From Planctomycetota bacterium (GTDB lineage: Bacteria > Planctomycetota > J058): a stretch of 33,842 nucleotides of DNA. Below, one piece after another: positions 22,858 to 31,519 of the stretch (its first letter is position 1; the number at the start of each line of letters is the position of its first letter). The DNA lies in contig RFHU01000331.1 in assembly GCA_003695705.1 (NCBI GenBank), positions 1-33,842 on the forward strand, in the 5' to 3' direction. Position numbers and translations under genes: made by a program. Under the pieces are notes generated by a model that had not been told where the DNA came from, searched no databases, and worked only from the letters and a program-made list of their open reading frames with translations.

Positions 22858-25470
22858 CTACTCGCTCAGCACGCGCCCCACCAGCGCCTTCACCGGGTGG
22901 TAGCGCTTGACGACGATGACCGTGCAGTTGGCCCGACGAGCGATGGTCTCGGGGATGCTGCCGAAGAGGACCTGCGAGGAGAAGCTCTGTCCCGCGGCGC
23001 CGATGATCAGCGCGTCGTAGCCTTCGGCCTCTTTGATGATCCCGACGGGCACGGAGCGGTGTTCGATGACCTTGGTCGAGGTCTCGACGCCCGCGGCGAG
23101 GCGCGCGGCGGCCGCGAGGCGCTGCGCGACTTCCTCGCGCTTTTCGGGCCGATCGGGGTCGACGACGCTGCACAGGGTCAGGTGCCCGCGTTCGCCCGCT
23201 GCCGCGGCGATGGCGACCGCGTATTCCTGAGCCCGCTTGGCGTGGTCGCCACCCGCGCTGGGGAGCAGGAGGCGCTCGAGGGGCCGAGCGTCGCCGAGCA
23301 ACTTGACGAGCATGATGTCGGCGCGGGCGAGTCGGACCACGTCGTCGGTGACCTCCCCCAGGATGCGCCGCGCCGTGGAGGTGTGTCCCTTCCAGCCGAG
23401 CACGATGAGCTTTGCGTTCCATTCGCGCGCGGTCTCGAGGATCGCCTTGGCGGGGCTGTGTCCGACCCGGACCAGGGAGGAGGCGTGGACCCCCGCCTCG
23501 CGCGCGCGGGCGCGTGCTTGTTCGAGGAGGCGTCGCTCGCGTTCGACGTGGGCCTCCTCGATGGAGGGCGGGATCTGCTCGGGGACCACGACCACCCGCA
23601 AGGCCACGATCTCTCCGCCCTCGCGCCCGCGCGCGATGGTCGCCGCCAGGTCGATCAGTTGTTGGACGTTGGCGGGGTTGGCGATGGGCACCAGGATTCG
23701 GAACTTCGCCTCCTCGGCGGCCGACGGGCGAGCAAGGGCGACGCGGGATGGTTTGCCCGGGAGTTCCGAGACCTCGGGCTGGGAGCCCTTCCAGGCGAGG
23801 AAGCCGAGGAAACCGCCCACGAGGGCCAGGCCGGCGAGGAGCAAGGCCTGGACGTGCCCCTGCAGGGGGAGCTGGACGAGCAAGTAGCCGTTGGCCAGGA
23901 TCCCCAGCATGGGGAGCAGGGGGACGAGGGGGACGCGGAAGGGGCGCTCCAGCTCCCGATGGCGACGCCGGTGAAAGATGAGCGCGGCATTGACCAGGAT
24001 GAGCGCGACCAAGAGGACGCAGTCGGCGAAGTGGGCCAGCCGTTCGAGGGGGAGGACGACGACGAAGGTGCCGATGCCGAGGCCGACGAGGACGATGGAC
24101 ACGACCGGCGTTCTGGTTCGCTCGTTGACGGTGCCGACTTCTTTGGGCAGGTGTCCGAGCTGGCTCATGGAAAGGGCCACCCGCGAGCCCGCCATGATGG
24201 AGGCGTTCGACGCGCTGATCATGGAGAAGAGCGCGCCGCCGACGATGACCATGCCTCCAATGCCGCCGAGGAACTCGCGGGCCGCGACGCCCATGGCGGC
24301 CTCGGAATACTCCTTCAGTTCGGCCGCGACCATGACCAGGACCACGGCCGTGTAGAGGACGGTGACCAGGGCCATGGAGATGAAGATCGCGCGGGGGATC
24401 GTCCGGGTCGGGTCCTTCACCTCGCCGGCCGATGCGGCGATGGCGGAGAAGCCGAAGAAGGTGATGAAGACCAGCGCGGCGGTGCTCCCCAGCATGAGAA
24501 GGGTGTTGCTGCGGCTCGCCGTCAGGGCGACGAGGCCCGGGCCGTCCGCGGGGGCTGGGTCTTGCTCGTGTCCATCGTTTGGTGCGGGAGGCGGGGAGTT
24601 CGGGGCGGTCCGTCGCGCGGCCTCCGCGCGCGCGAGGGCGGCCGTCAGCGCTGCGCGGAGTTCGTCGACGCCGTCCACGGCGACGGAGCCGACGCGCTCG
24701 ATCCGATCTCCCGCGCGCAAGCCGGCCCGCGCTGCTGGGCCGTGGGGGGTTACCGAGCGCACGCGCAGTTCGTCGTCGAGTTCGGCGCCCAGCGCGGCGA
24801 GGGGATCGTCTCCCGGGGCGACGTCGCGGAGCGTGATCGTCGGCTCGGTCTCGAAGAGGCGCTGGTAGAGCTTTTCCCCCGTGTCCGGCTTGAAGGCGAG
24901 CAGTCCGCCGCCCACGAAGAGCAACAGCAAGATCACCTTGCCCACGGTGACGACCACCTGAAAGGATCCGCTCTCCTTGGTCCCCTTGATGTTCAAGAGG
25001 GTCAGCGCGCCGAGGGCGCACAGGCCCGACAGGTTGGTGAGCCAGGGGTAATCGCGGAAGTAGCCGTGGAGGCTCGCTGGGACGATGAACTCGTTGAAGT
25101 AGGTGGAGAGGCTGGCGATGTAGAAGCCGCAGGATGCGGTGTAGCCGAGCAGGAGGCACCAGCCGACCGTGTACGCCAGCGGCGGAGAGAAGGTCTTGCG
25201 GGCGTAGAGGTAGCCCTCACCGGACTCCGGGTAGATGGAGGAGAACTCGCAGTAGGTCAGCGCCGTGAAGGTCGCCACGAGGGCGGCCAGGAGGAACGCC
25301 AGGATCGCGGCCGAGCCGACTTCTCGGACCGCTAGACCCGAAAGGGTGAAGATGCCGGCGGCGATCATGGTTCCCACGCCGATCGCCAGCGCTGAGACCA
25401 GGCCGAGGTCGCGGCTCAGGTCGGTCTGGATCTCCAGGCGGTCGCTGTTCGCTCCCCGTGCGTTCTCCAC
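22858..25470 (-). CDS. APC-superfamily amino acid permease with inserted PDZ domain and two C-terminal USP domains
   Basis: 870 residues. The APC core starts with GVGTMIAAGIF (unwound helix 1) and has FFGFSAIA near 338 (helix 6) and EVKDPTRTIPRAI after it; about 12 helices are spread over 23-193 and 328-560. Between helices 5 and 6 (about 194-325) is an inserted PDZ-like domain: LRVRSVTPHGPAARAGLRAGDRI, then VDELRAAL, followed by a Pro/Asp-rich linker. By APC topology this loop faces the periplasm. After helix 12 come two universal stress protein domains (about 589-724 and 730-856), the first with the ATP-loop-like GWKGH plus GEVTDDVV, the second with GAAGQ plus GSIPETIA. Transport of an amino acid or amine with nucleotide-sensing control is inferred. 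GTG start at 25470 chosen for the GGGAG upstream and the TAGACT element. Confidence 0.88.
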   Translation of the reverse strand: MENARGANSDRLEIQTDLSRDLGLVSALAIGVGTMIAAGIFTLSGLAVREVGSAAILAFLLAALVATFTALTYCEFSSIYPESGEGYLYARKTFSPPLAYTVGWCLLLGYTASCGFYIASLSTYFNEFIVPASLHGYFRDYPWLTNLSGLCALGALTLLNIKGTKESGSFQVVVTVGKVILLLLFVGGGLLAFKPDTGEKLYQRLFETEPTITLRDVAPGDDPLAALGAELDDELRVRSVTPHGPAARAGLRAGDRIERVGSVAVDGVDELRAALTAALARAEAARRTAPNSPPPAPNDGHEQDPAPADGPGLVALTASRSNTLLMLGSTAALVFITFFGFSAIAASAGEVKDPTRTIPRAIFISMALVTVLYTAVVLVMVAAELKEYSEAAMGVAAREFLGGIGGMVIVGGALFSMISASNASIMAGSRVALSMSQLGHLPKEVGTVNERTRTPVVSIVLVGLGIGTFVVVLPLERLAHFADCVLLVALILVNAALIFHRRRHRELERPFRVPLVPLLPMLGILANGYLLVQLPLQGHVQALLLAGLALVGGFLGFLAWKGSQPEVSELPGKPSRVALARPSAAEEAKFRILVPIANPANVQQLIDLAATIARGREGGEIVALRVVVVPEQIPPSIEEAHVERERRLLEQARARAREAGVHASSLVRVGHSPAKAILETAREWNAKLIVLGWKGHTSTARRILGEVTDDVVRLARADIMLVKLLGDARPLERLLLPSAGGDHAKRAQEYAVAIAAAAGERGHLTLCSVVDPDRPEKREEVAQRLAAAARLAAGVETSTKVIEHRSVPVGIIKEAEGYDALIIGAAGQSFSSQVLFGSIPETIARRANCTVIVVKRYHPVKALVGRVLSE

Positions 25471-25493
25471 CGGCTGCTCCCTTGAAGCCCCGG

Positions 25494-25499
25494 AGTCTA
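25494..25499 (-). promoter_or_regulatory. candidate -10 element (TAGACT) of the permease gene
   Basis: Minus-strand TAGACT lies 23 nt before the GTG at 25470, with AAGGGAG in between. Confidence 0.4.
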
Positions 25500-25513
25500 C
25501 CGCGCGCAGGGGA

Positions 25514-25543
25514 ACCCGGGCGCCGCCGTTGCGGCGCCCGGGT
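25514..25543. repeat. perfect 13-bp inverted repeat in divergent promoter region
   Basis: Left arm ACCCGGGCGCCGC, loop CGTT, right arm its exact reverse complement. It lies between the permease -10 candidate and that of the SpoU gene. It could be an operator, a cruciform, or part of a leader hairpin; no T-run follows on either side, so a terminator is unlikely. Confidence 0.6.
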
Positions 25544-25563
25544 GCGGGCAAGCCGTCGGCTGC

Positions 25564-25569
25564 TATGGT
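25564..25569 (+). promoter_or_regulatory. candidate -10 element (TATGGT) of the SpoU methyltransferase gene
   Basis: TATGGT lies 33 nt before the ATG at 25603; a Shine-Dalgarno GGAGGAAG follows. Confidence 0.35.
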
Positions 25570-25602
25570 CGAGGGCTGCCTTGGGGGGGCTGGAGGAAGA
25601 CG

Positions 25603-26373
25603 ATGCGGCGCGTGGAGGACCCCGAGCACCCGGCGCTGGCGCCCTTTCGCCTCCTCCGCCAGCGCGCGCGTCGCCTGGGATCCTGGGTTCTGGCCGAGGG
25701 GGAGTTCGCCGTCCGTCGCCTCCTCGACTCGGACTTCGAGACGGTCGCCCTCTTGGCCACCGAGGCCAAGGCGGCTCGCCTGGCCCGTCCCGGGCTGTCC
25801 GTATGGGTCGGCGACCGCGCCGCCATCGAGGCCGTGGTGGGGTACCCCTTGCACCGGGGCTGCGTGGCCGCGGCGCGACGGCCGGCGCCGCGCTTGCCCG
25901 ACGCCGGATCCCTGGCGGCGGGGCCAGGGGGCGTCGTCTTGGCGGTCGAGCGCTCGGCCGATCCGTCCAACCTGGGCGCCCTGCTGCGCCTCGCGCGCGC
26001 TTTCGGGGCGCTTGGCGTGCTGTGCGACGCACGCGGGGCCGATCCCTACGAGCCGCGGGCGGTGCGCGCCGGAATGGGGAACCAGTTCGCGCGTCCGCCC
26101 TGGGTGGGCGATGTGGTCGAAGGGGTGTCCGCCCTGCGTGGGGTGGGCTTCCGCGTACTCGCCGCGACCGCGCGAGCCCCCGCGACCTCCGTCGCGGAGC
26201 TCCCGTCCGCACCGCGCAGCGTCCTGCTCGTGGGGAACGAAGGCGAGGGCCTTTCGGCAGAGCTCATGGCCCTCGCCGACGTTCGCGTGACCGTTCCCCT
26301 CGCTCCCGGCGCGGACTCCCTCAACGTCGCCTGCGCCGCCGCTGTGCTCCTCTACGCCCTGCGCGAGGGATAG
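25603..26373 (+). CDS. SpoU/TrmH-family RNA 2'-O-methyltransferase
   Basis: 256 residues. The three SpoU motifs are in order. Motif 1 is DPSNLGALLRLARAFG with N123 and catalytic R129. Motif 2 is LLVGNEGEGLSAEL. Motif 3 is ADSLNVACAAAVLLYAL at the C-terminus. Together they build the trefoil-knot SAM site. An N-terminal substrate-binding domain (about 1-100, with LAEGEFAVRRLL) is like that of 23S rRNA methyltransferases. The family methylates a ribose 2'-OH in rRNA or tRNA; the target here cannot be told. Strong Shine-Dalgarno GGAGGAAG. It is divergent from the permease. Confidence 0.9.
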   Translation: MRRVEDPEHPALAPFRLLRQRARRLGSWVLAEGEFAVRRLLDSDFETVALLATEAKAARLARPGLSVWVGDRAAIEAVVGYPLHRGCVAAARRPAPRLPDAGSLAAGPGGVVLAVERSADPSNLGALLRLARAFGALGVLCDARGADPYEPRAVRAGMGNQFARPPWVGDVVEGVSALRGVGFRVLAATARAPATSVAELPSAPRSVLLVGNEGEGLSAELMALADVRVTVPLAPGADSLNVACAAAVLLYALREG

Positions 26374-26697
26374 CCGCTCGCTCGTAGGCGCCGGGGCTGC
26401 GAGCCTCGCCGGTCACGATCCGAGAGCCGCTGCGTTTCCTCGCCCCTCGTCGGGGCCTCCCGCGCAGCCTGCGGGCGCGGTGGCCCGGCCCCTGCCGCCG
26501 TCGCGCGACCGGTCCCCAGGGCCGAGGCGACCGGCTCCGGGGTTGCTCCGGCTGAGCTGGTTTCGTCCATGCGGGGCGGAGGGGTGCGCCGACTTGGAGC
26601 AGTCGGCAGGGCCCACCGTCCGCAAGTCCCTTGTTCGCCGAGGGAAGGCCGGCCGGTGCGCGGGTCGCTTGCGCCTCTTCCGCTAGGAGGAACGCGG
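26374..26697. other. 324-bp intergenic region
   Basis: No supported gene. It is GC-rich with loose inverted-repeat potential around 26453-26511. The only clear signal is a Shine-Dalgarno (TAGGAGGAA) at its right end, serving the metallo-hydrolase gene. I see no convincing promoter or terminator. Confidence 0.4.
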
Positions 26698-27513
26698 ATG
26701 AAGGTCACGGTTTGGGGAGCACGAGGGAGCGTGCCGGTCAGCGGAGCGCAGGTTCGGGAGGTCGGGGGCAACACCTCCTGCGTCGAAGTCGTTTGCGGAG
26801 GAGAGCGGCTCATCCTCGACGGGGGGACCGGCCTGCGGGCCCTCGGTGAGCGCCTGGGCGGCGCCCCCCTGCGAGCGACCATCCTCTTCTCGCACTTGCA
26901 TTGGGACCACATCCAGGGGGTGCCCTTCTTCGCCCCGGCCTACCACCCGGGCAGCGAACTGACGCTGGCGGGGGTGCGCCGGCGCCTCTCCTTGCGGGAG
27001 GTGCTCGCGCGGCAAATGGCGCCGCCCACCTTTCCGGTGGGCATCGAGGCCCTCGCGGGCGCCAAGCGCTTTCTCGAGGTCGTGCCCGGCCGGCCCTTCG
27101 AGGTCGGTCCCTTCCGCATCACCCCGTTCGAGCAGGAGCATCCAAACGGAGTCGCCTGCTTTCGGATCGAGGCGGAGGGGCGGGCCTTGGTCTACGCCAC
27201 GGACGTGGAGCACGGCGGCGAGGTGGACGAGCTGCTCGTCGAGCGGTCCGCCGGCGCGGACCTGCTGGTGCACGACGCACAGTACCACTGGGGAGAGTAC
27301 GCGGGCGTCGACGGCCCCTCCCGCCGAGGTTGGGGACACTCGAGCTGGCTCGAAGCCGTGGCCGCGGCCCAGCGCGCGGAGGTTCGCCGGCTCCTGCTCT
27401 TCCACCACGACCCTGGACGCGACGACGAGGCCGTGCGCGACATCGAGGCCCTTGCGCAGGAACGCTTTGCCGGTGCGTTCGCTGCTCGCGAAGGGATGGT
27501 CCTCGGCCTGTGA
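26698..27513 (+). CDS. metallo-beta-lactamase-fold hydrolase, cyclic-phosphodiesterase-like
   Basis: 271 residues. The metal-binding signature HLHWDH spans 66-71, and the start WGARGSVPV with GGNTSCVEV is that of the PhnP / cyclic nucleotide phosphodiesterase-like subgroup, which also ends with a C-terminal HHDP motif as here ([11 protein letters not shown]). Later metal ligands are QEHP and YATDVEH. Substrate unknown; cyclic phosphate diesters are likely from the subgroup. The ATG at 26698 follows a strong Shine-Dalgarno. It is followed at 41 bp by the GAF/sigma-54 activator; a GAF sensor beside a possible cyclic-nucleotide hydrolase is suggestive but unproven. Confidence 0.88.
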   Translation: MKVTVWGARGSVPVSGAQVREVGGNTSCVEVVCGGERLILDGGTGLRALGERLGGAPLRATILFSHLHWDHIQGVPFFAPAYHPGSELTLAGVRRRLSLREVLARQMAPPTFPVGIEALAGAKRFLEVVPGRPFEVGPFRITPFEQEHPNGVACFRIEAEGRALVYATDVEHGGEVDELLVERSAGADLLVHDAQYHWGEYAGVDGPSRRGWGHSSWLEAVAAAQRAEVRRLLLFHHDPGRDDEAVRDIEALAQERFAGAFAAREGMVLGL

Positions 27514-27539
27514 AGGCCCTGCGCGACCCCCGAAGGCGA

Positions 27540-27545
27540 TACGCT
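27540..27545 (+). promoter_or_regulatory. candidate -10 element (TACGCT) of the sigma-54 activator gene
   Basis: TACGCT ends 9 nt before the ATG at 27555, with no Shine-Dalgarno. This suggests the activator is transcribed from its own leaderless promoter as well as by read-through. Confidence 0.4.
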
Positions 27546-27554
27546 GGACCGCCC

Positions 27555-29048
27555 ATGAAGCTCCCTGCCCTCTCCCGGCTCCGCGCCGACGGTCCGATCG
27601 ACCTCGAGGTCCTCCTCCGTCAGGCGGTCGACGAGGTGGTCCGGTTGCTCGGCGCCGACCGAGGGACCATCTACCTCGTCGACCACGTCCGCGGCGAACT
27701 CGTCAGCCGGGTCGCCCACTTGCCCGAGCTCGCCGAGATTCGCCTCCGTCTCGGTGAGGGGATCGCCGGCACGGCGGCGCGGGAAGGGAGGGTGGTCAAC
27801 GTAGCCCGCGGTGGCGAGCACCCGAGCTTCGCGCCGCGCTTCGACGCCGCCACGGGCTACCGCACCCAGAGCGTGCTCGCCGTTCCGGTGCGGACCGCCG
27901 AGGAGGGCCGCACGGAGGTGGTGGGCGTCCTGCAGGTCCTCAACAAGGCCGGAGGGGAGGGCTCCTTCGACGAGCGGGACGTGGCCCTCGCAGAGGAGCT
28001 GGCGGACGAAGTCGCGCAGCTCCTCGCCGCGACCAGCCTGCGCAGCCAGCTGCGCCCCAGCCACCGCCTTCCCCTCGCCTTCCGCTTCAACCACATCGTT
28101 GGGGAGTCGCGGGCCATGCAGGAGGTCTTCGAGCGCACGGCCCGCGCGGCGCGGACCGACGCGACGGTGCTCGTGCGGGGCGAGAGCGGCTCGGGCAAGG
28201 AGATCGTCGCTCGCGCCGTGCACTGGAACTCCCCTCGCTGCAAGGGGCCCTTCGTCAAGGTCGACTGCGCTGCGCTCCCGGCAGGCCTCATCGAGAACGA
28301 ACTCTTCGGTCACGAGCGGGGCGCCTTCACCGGCGCCAACCGCACGGCCGAAGGCAAGGTCCGCGCCGCCCACGGAGGGACCCTCTTCCTGGACGAGATC
28401 GGCGAACTCCCTGCCAGTGTTCAAGGAAAGCTCCTTCGGCTCTTGCAGGAGCGCACCTTCTTGCGGGTGGGAGGAACCGAGCCGCAGGAAGTCGACCTGC
28501 GCTTCGTGTGCGCGACCCACCGCGACCTCGAAGCCGAGGTCGCTGCGGGACGCTTTCGTCAGGACCTCTACTATCGCCTTCGGGTGGTGCAGATCGACCT
28601 CCCGCCTCTGCGCGCGCGCGGCGCCGCCGACCTCGACCGCTTGATCGACCACTTCCACTTCGAATTCACGCGCCGGCATCGACGCCCGGAGTTGCTCCTC
28701 GGCGAGGAAGCACGGCGAGCCCTGCACCGCCACGGTTGGCCCGGGAACGTGCGCGAGCTCGAACACTGCATCGAGGCGGCCGTGGTGCTCTGTCCGGGCG
28801 AGGTCATCGGCCCAGAGCACCTGCCCTTGCCCGCGAAGGCCGCCGGGCCCTCGGGGGAGGAGGCGGGCGCCGTGGCGGCGACGGCGAGCGGAGAGGGGCC
28901 TGTTTTCTCCTGCGGGGTCTTGCCCCTGCGGGAGCTGGAGCGCATCTACGTGCGCTTCGTTCTCGACGCGCACGGCGGCAACCGCAGCGCGGCGGCCCGG
29001 ACCCTGGGGATCGGGCGCAACACCCTCGCGCGGAAGCTGAAGCCCTAA
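27555..29048 (+). CDS. GAF-domain sigma-54-dependent transcriptional activator
   Basis: 497 residues. A GAF sensor domain (about 17-155) is followed by the AAA+ sigma-54 activation domain with Walker A GESGSGKE at 209-216, the sigma-54-contacting GAFTGA loop at 256-261, Walker [11 protein letters not shown] and the GNVRELEH sensor region. A C-terminal Fis-type helix-turn-helix (about 463-497, [21 protein letters not shown]) completes it. It has no receiver domain, so control is by ligand or protein binding to GAF rather than phosphorylation. It should activate RpoN promoters by ATP hydrolysis. I found no clear -24/-12 element in the window, so its targets are unknown. Confidence 0.93.
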   Translation: MKLPALSRLRADGPIDLEVLLRQAVDEVVRLLGADRGTIYLVDHVRGELVSRVAHLPELAEIRLRLGEGIAGTAAREGRVVNVARGGEHPSFAPRFDAATGYRTQSVLAVPVRTAEEGRTEVVGVLQVLNKAGGEGSFDERDVALAEELADEVAQLLAATSLRSQLRPSHRLPLAFRFNHIVGESRAMQEVFERTARAARTDATVLVRGESGSGKEIVARAVHWNSPRCKGPFVKVDCAALPAGLIENELFGHERGAFTGANRTAEGKVRAAHGGTLFLDEIGELPASVQGKLLRLLQERTFLRVGGTEPQEVDLRFVCATHRDLEAEVAAGRFRQDLYYRLRVVQIDLPPLRARGAADLDRLIDHFHFEFTRRHRRPELLLGEEARRALHRHGWPGNVRELEHCIEAAVVLCPGEVIGPEHLPLPAKAAGPSGEEAGAVAATASGEGPVFSCGVLPLRELERIYVRFVLDAHGGNRSAAARTLGIGRNTLARKLKP

Positions 29049-29053
29049 GAGCC

Positions 29054-29072
29054 CGTCGAAGAGGTCTCGACG
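29054..29072. repeat. short inverted repeat after the activator gene
   Basis: CGTCGA, 7-nt loop, TCGACG, shortly after the stop codon at 29048. It could be a weak terminator stem, but no T-run follows. Confidence 0.3.
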
Positions 29073-29274
29073 AGGCGAGCGGAGTTCTTGCGACGTCCGG
29101 GGCCTGGCCGACGGAGCCTCGACCGTCCCGGCGTCGGGACCGGCAAGGGGAGGAGTCGGGGACTCCTTTCCGCGGGCTGCCGACCGCGTCGACTCTGCCC
29201 AGCGGAGCCGGGGCCGTTCAACCGTTCGTTTTCCCCTCGTGGTCGGACGGACGCTCGCGTGGCACCATGGGCCC

Positions 29275-30966
29275 ATGAGACCTTCCCTTCTGCTTGCGCT
29301 CCTGTTCGGGTGCCTGGGCGGGAGCGTCGCGGCGCAGGAAGGCCCTCCTCCGCCGCAGGAAGAGGAGGTCGTCTGGGAGGTCCGCTTTCGCGGGGAGGGC
29401 ATCGGGACCGAGCGCGCGAGCCGGAAGGTCCTGGCGGACGGTCGCGTGGTGTTGCGCTCGCGGGGGGACATGAAGCTTCCCGCTGCGCCGCCGTTTCGCT
29501 ACGAGCAGAAGCTCGAGCAGGACGCGCGGGGGCTGGTGCGCTACCAGCTCACCTCCTCCATGATCTCCGCCGGGGCCGAGCGCACCAAGAACGGCGCCGT
29601 CCTCTCCCGCACCTACCTGGGCAACGAGGGGCGGCGCGAAGTAAAGGGGCGCGGGCCTTTCTTCTGCCTGGACAACCTGGTGTGGTCGCACTACGACCTC
29701 CTGGCAGGCGCCGCGCAGGCGCGGGATCACGCGCCCTTCGAGGCGGTGTTCCTCGTGCCGCAGGGGGACGGCGCGGTGAAGGCCGCGATCAAGCCAGGTC
29801 CGCCGGTCCAGGCGGAGTTCGACGGTCGCTCGTGCACGGTGCGTGTGGTCCGCCTCGCCTTGGCCGGCGTCCTCGCCGAGCTGACCTACGACGCCGAGCG
29901 AGGCCGTGCCCTGCGGGTCGTGGTTCCCCCCAATTTCGAGGCCCGCGTGCGGGGCTTCGTCCCTCCCCCAGCGACGGCGCAGCCCTCGGAGGAGGTGCGC
30001 TGGCGCGAGGAGGAGGTCCGCTTCCCCGCGCCGCAAGGGCCTCTGCCGGGGACCTTGACCCTGCCGCTCGCTGCGGCCGGCGAGGCTCCCTTCCCCTGCG
30101 TGCTCTTCCTGCACGGCTCGGGGCCGAGCGACCGGGACGAGACCGTTGGCCCCAACAAGCCCTTCCGCGACCTTGCCCGTGGCCTCGCCGCCCGGGGCGT
30201 GGCCAGCTTGCGCTACGACAAGCGGACGCTTCTCCTCCAAAAGGACTTCTTCGCGGGGGGCGAGGCGGCCCGCCGTGCCGCCAAGTGCCTCGAGCGACTG
30301 ACCCTCGAGGAGGAGGTCCTCTCCGACGCGCGCGCGGCCTGCGCGTGGCTGAAGGCGCGCGGGGAGTTCGGATCCCTCTTCCTCCTCGGGCACAGCCTCG
30401 GGGCGCTGGCCGCTCCGGAAGTCGCCGCCGGCGTGGAGGACCTGGCGGGCCTGGTCCTCCTCGCCGCTCCGGGGCGACCCCTCGACGTCCTCGTCACCGA
30501 GCAACTCGTCTACAAACAACGGCTGGCGGGCCTCGGCGAGGATGAAGCCCGCGCCAAGGTCGACGAGACCGTGGGGGCTCAGTGGCGGGCGCTTCGTGCC
30601 GGCAAACTCCCCGACATGGCCCGCATCCTGGGGGCCACGGCGCACTACTGGAAGGACCTGCTCTCCCGAGATCCACCCCTCCGAGCGCTCGGCGCTTGCC
30701 GGCTTCCGGTCCTGCTCCTGCAAGGCAGCAAGGACTATCAGGTCACTCGTGTCGATTACGAGGCGACGAAAGCCGCCCTCGCCGCGCGCGAAGGCGTTCC
30801 CTTCGAGGCGCGCTGGTTCGAGGGACTCAACCATCTGTTCATGCCCGTGGAAGGGCGCAGCACCGGCGCGGAGTACATGATCGAGGGGCGGGTCGCCGCC
30901 GACGTAGTCGAACTCATTGCGGAATGGGTGAAGAAGAGATCGCGGCGGGGGACCGGGGGGGAATGA
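29275..30966 (+). CDS. secreted alpha/beta hydrolase
   Basis: 563 residues. A signal peptide (LLLALLFGCLGGSVAAQ) is followed by a beta-rich N-terminal domain of about 220 residues, then an alpha/beta-hydrolase domain. The triad is visible: S374 in GHSLGA, D487 in GSKDYQV and H520 in NHLF. LHGSGPSDRDE forms the oxyanion side. The fold matches bacterial secreted esterase/lipase-like proteins (PF12146-type hydrolase with a large N-terminal domain). The substrate is unknown. The ATG at 29275 is the start for the signal peptide. Confidence 0.87.
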   Translation: MRPSLLLALLFGCLGGSVAAQEGPPPPQEEEVVWEVRFRGEGIGTERASRKVLADGRVVLRSRGDMKLPAAPPFRYEQKLEQDARGLVRYQLTSSMISAGAERTKNGAVLSRTYLGNEGRREVKGRGPFFCLDNLVWSHYDLLAGAAQARDHAPFEAVFLVPQGDGAVKAAIKPGPPVQAEFDGRSCTVRVVRLALAGVLAELTYDAERGRALRVVVPPNFEARVRGFVPPPATAQPSEEVRWREEEVRFPAPQGPLPGTLTLPLAAAGEAPFPCVLFLHGSGPSDRDETVGPNKPFRDLARGLAARGVASLRYDKRTLLLQKDFFAGGEAARRAAKCLERLTLEEEVLSDARAACAWLKARGEFGSLFLLGHSLGALAAPEVAAGVEDLAGLVLLAAPGRPLDVLVTEQLVYKQRLAGLGEDEARAKVDETVGAQWRALRAGKLPDMARILGATAHYWKDLLSRDPPLRALGACRLPVLLLQGSKDYQVTRVDYEATKAALAAREGVPFEARWFEGLNHLFMPVEGRSTGAEYMIEGRVAADVVELIAEWVKKRSRRGTGGE

Positions 30967-31015
30967 TCTGCGTCCGCCGCGGGTTGGTTGTTCGCGAACG
31001 GAGAGAGGAGAGCCC

Positions 31016-31447
31016 GTGGGTTGTCTGAATTCGATCGTCGTTCCGGCTCCGGTGGACGCGGTGTGGGCGAAGCTGCGGGACTTCCACGACATGTCGTGGG
31101 CGCCGGGGGTCATCGAATCCTGTCAGAAGGTCGGTGCGCTCGGCGGCACGGAGCGGGGCGCCAAGCGGATCCTGAACGGCGTGTTCGAGGAGACCTTGCT
31201 GGGGGTGGACGACGGCAAGCGGGCCCTGCGCTACAGCATCGATCGGGCGCCCGGGACCCCGGTCGACGGAACCACCCACTACGTGGGCGTCATCCGCGTC
31301 TTCCCCGTGACCGCCACGAACGAGACCTTCGTGATCTGGACCTCGAGTTGGGCGCACAGCGCCGAGGAGGGCGTCGCGGAGTTTTGCAACCCCATCTACA
31401 AGGCACTCCTCGAGGCGCTCGCCGACAGCTTCTCGCCCGAAGGCTGA
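31016..31447 (+). CDS. SRPBCC (START/Bet v 1-like) domain protein
   Basis: 143 residues from GTG. The fold's opening strand is IVVPAPVDAVWAKLRDFHDMSWAPG, followed by beta strands and a C-terminal long helix (about 120-140). Such proteins bind hydrophobic ligands or act as polyketide cyclases. No catalytic residues are inferable. Shine-Dalgarno GAGAGGAGAG. It lies between two secreted hydrolase-type genes. Confidence 0.8.
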   Translation: MGCLNSIVVPAPVDAVWAKLRDFHDMSWAPGVIESCQKVGALGGTERGAKRILNGVFEETLLGVDDGKRALRYSIDRAPGTPVDGTTHYVGVIRVFPVTATNETFVIWTSSWAHSAEEGVAEFCNPIYKALLEALADSFSPEG

Positions 31448-31491
31448 GCGCGTCGCGGGGGCGCCCCGTGGTGTCCCAACGTGGCTTGGGG

Positions 31492-31497
31492 TAAGCT
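31492..31497 (+). promoter_or_regulatory. candidate -10 element (TAAGCT)
   Basis: TAAGCT lies 22 nt before the ATG at 31520, with AAGGAGGGG between. Confidence 0.4.
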
Positions 31498-31519
31498 CGG
31501 CTCGCCAAGGAGGGGACCC

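Noticed and set aside
20789-25159. Minus-strand frame of more than 1400 codons
   Set aside because: Most of it is out of frame with the permease and membrane protein genes and low-complexity; only its last part is the real second lipoprotein.
21799-25335. Plus-strand frame of about 1180 codons
   Set aside because: Antisense to the permease with USP domains; composition is that of a shadow frame.
29260-29274. TGGCAC as a sigma-54 -24 element upstream of the secreted hydrolase
   Set aside because: No TTGC at the -12 position.
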